From Varroa destructor (taxonomy: Eukaryota; Arthropoda; Arachnida; Mesostigmata; Varroidae), in assembly GCF_002443255.2 (NCBI RefSeq), contig NW_019211457.1, positions 12,744,336-12,808,335 of the forward strand: a DNA stretch of 64,000 bases, written 5' to 3'. Shown here one piece after another: positions 63,170-64,000 of this stretch. Position numbers and translations under genes: made by a program. A model generated the notes under the pieces. That model saw only the letters and a list, made by a program, of their open reading frames with translations. It had not been told where the DNA came from and searched no databases. Position 1 is the stretch's first letter, and each line of letters opens with the position of its first letter.

Positions 63170-64000
63170 ACATATATATATATATATTAGTGCCGTACAT
63201 CTATATAAGAAAATAAAGTTCACACGATTTAGCGGTCGTGGCGTAGATCTATCTCGTGTTTTTTTGGCCTAATAAAAGATGTTTTCGAACGTAAATGGCG
63301 CCGCAGTCAGCGTAGCGCGGGCGCGTACGCGTTTTTTGCTGTGCGTTTCAGTTGCTTAATAACGAAAAGATTATAAAACTAGTTTATGTGAGACCATAAG
63401 CTGATAAGTGAAGTAGAACGCGGACGTACTCATCTTTGAGTAGTGAAACAGCTGAGTGGATATAGGTCGAGTGTTCTGGTGATTCTGGCATGTTAACTCT
63501 AAAATACTCCTTGTTTGATTATAGTATTTCTTTCGCGAAGATAAATTTTGATGGGAGGCGGTTAATGCAGCTATACACACATCGTTTCTGGAGTCCGCTG
63601 CATGTAGGGCAAGATCACATTTGAGCTTTTAAGCTGCTTGTAGAAATGAACTGATGAAACGATCAGTAGAAGGCAAACAGCCTGTTGTGACCAGGATCAT
63701 CGAACCGCATTAAATGTTCGTCGTTTAAACAGGCTATAATTAAGTGGTGCCAGCTTTTACGTCTGTCTTGTTCTACTCGCTGAAGCCTCGGAAGATGTCC
63801 CCACTTAACCAACAGGTGATATGCAGTAAGGACTATGCAATGCATTTTTGTTGTATTTCGTTTAATCCTACCTTGCTGATATCAGTGCTGCATCGACTAT
63901 TCCTGCAATATAAACTACTTTTTATAGGTTTGGTCTCAGTGCTCTCCGAGGACCTTAAGATTTCTCTAATTATTTAGCAAAGTCGCCTAAAAAAAGTTGC
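61819..64000. other. 3' untranslated and intergenic sequence after the elongase gene
   Basis: A/T-rich. Possible poly(A) signals are ATTAAA at 61958 and AATAAA at 63212 and 63271. A compound (TA)n tract lies at 63137-63189. No further exon was recognised before the window ends. Confidence 0.6.
63137..63189. repeat. Compound (TA)n/(TGTA)n microsatellite
   Basis: Two TA runs separated by TGTATGTATACA, forming an almost self-complementary tract. Confidence 0.9.

Overview
This window is animal nuclear DNA. Genes are split by GT-AG introns, GC is about 40%, and A/T-rich non-coding stretches, microsatellites and decayed transposons are common. A secreted glycoside-hydrolase-18 (chitinase-family) protein and the general gene style suggest an arthropod. 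A mite or other arachnid is my best guess, but no single feature proves it.

Layout. (1) 71-1439, plus strand: the last four coding exons of adenosine kinase, whose 5' part lies left of the window. (2) 4392-16401, minus strand: a complete 12-exon gene for a secreted GH18 chitinase-like protein of about 1,021 residues. All 11 introns keep the reading frame. The catalytic Glu is replaced by Arg, there is a novel N-terminal extension, and about 400 polar residues are inserted inside the GH18 domain. (3) 16.4-30.3 kb: largely gene-poor, with two weak gene candidates, a LINE 3'-end relic near 28.7 kb and copies of a short dispersed repeat. (4) 30.3-43.5 kb: phase-compatible exons on both strands that I cannot assign to a family. 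A plus-strand set starts with three well-linked exons encoding a small Cys-containing, helix-rich product. A minus-strand set ends in a stop codon and poly(A) signal at 31.6 kb. If both are right, two unknown genes are interleaved on opposite strands. (5) 47.9-49.9 kb: a decayed non-LTR retrotransposon on the minus strand with endonuclease, reverse-transcriptase and zinc-knuckle fragments in the right order. (6) 52.3-54.3 kb: a GC-rich, CpG-rich block just upstream of (7) 54390-61818, plus strand: a complete three-coding-exon ELOVL-type very-long-chain fatty-acid elongase with the HVFHH catalytic motif. A mariner-type transposase fragment lies antisense in its second intron.

The three recognised genes have unrelated jobs (nucleoside salvage, extracellular or cuticle-associated carbohydrate binding, and ER lipid elongation). 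They appear to be ordinary neighbours, not a functional cluster. The most unusual object is the GH18 pseudo-enzyme with its large intradomain insertion. The unassigned exon sets at 30-43 kb come next.
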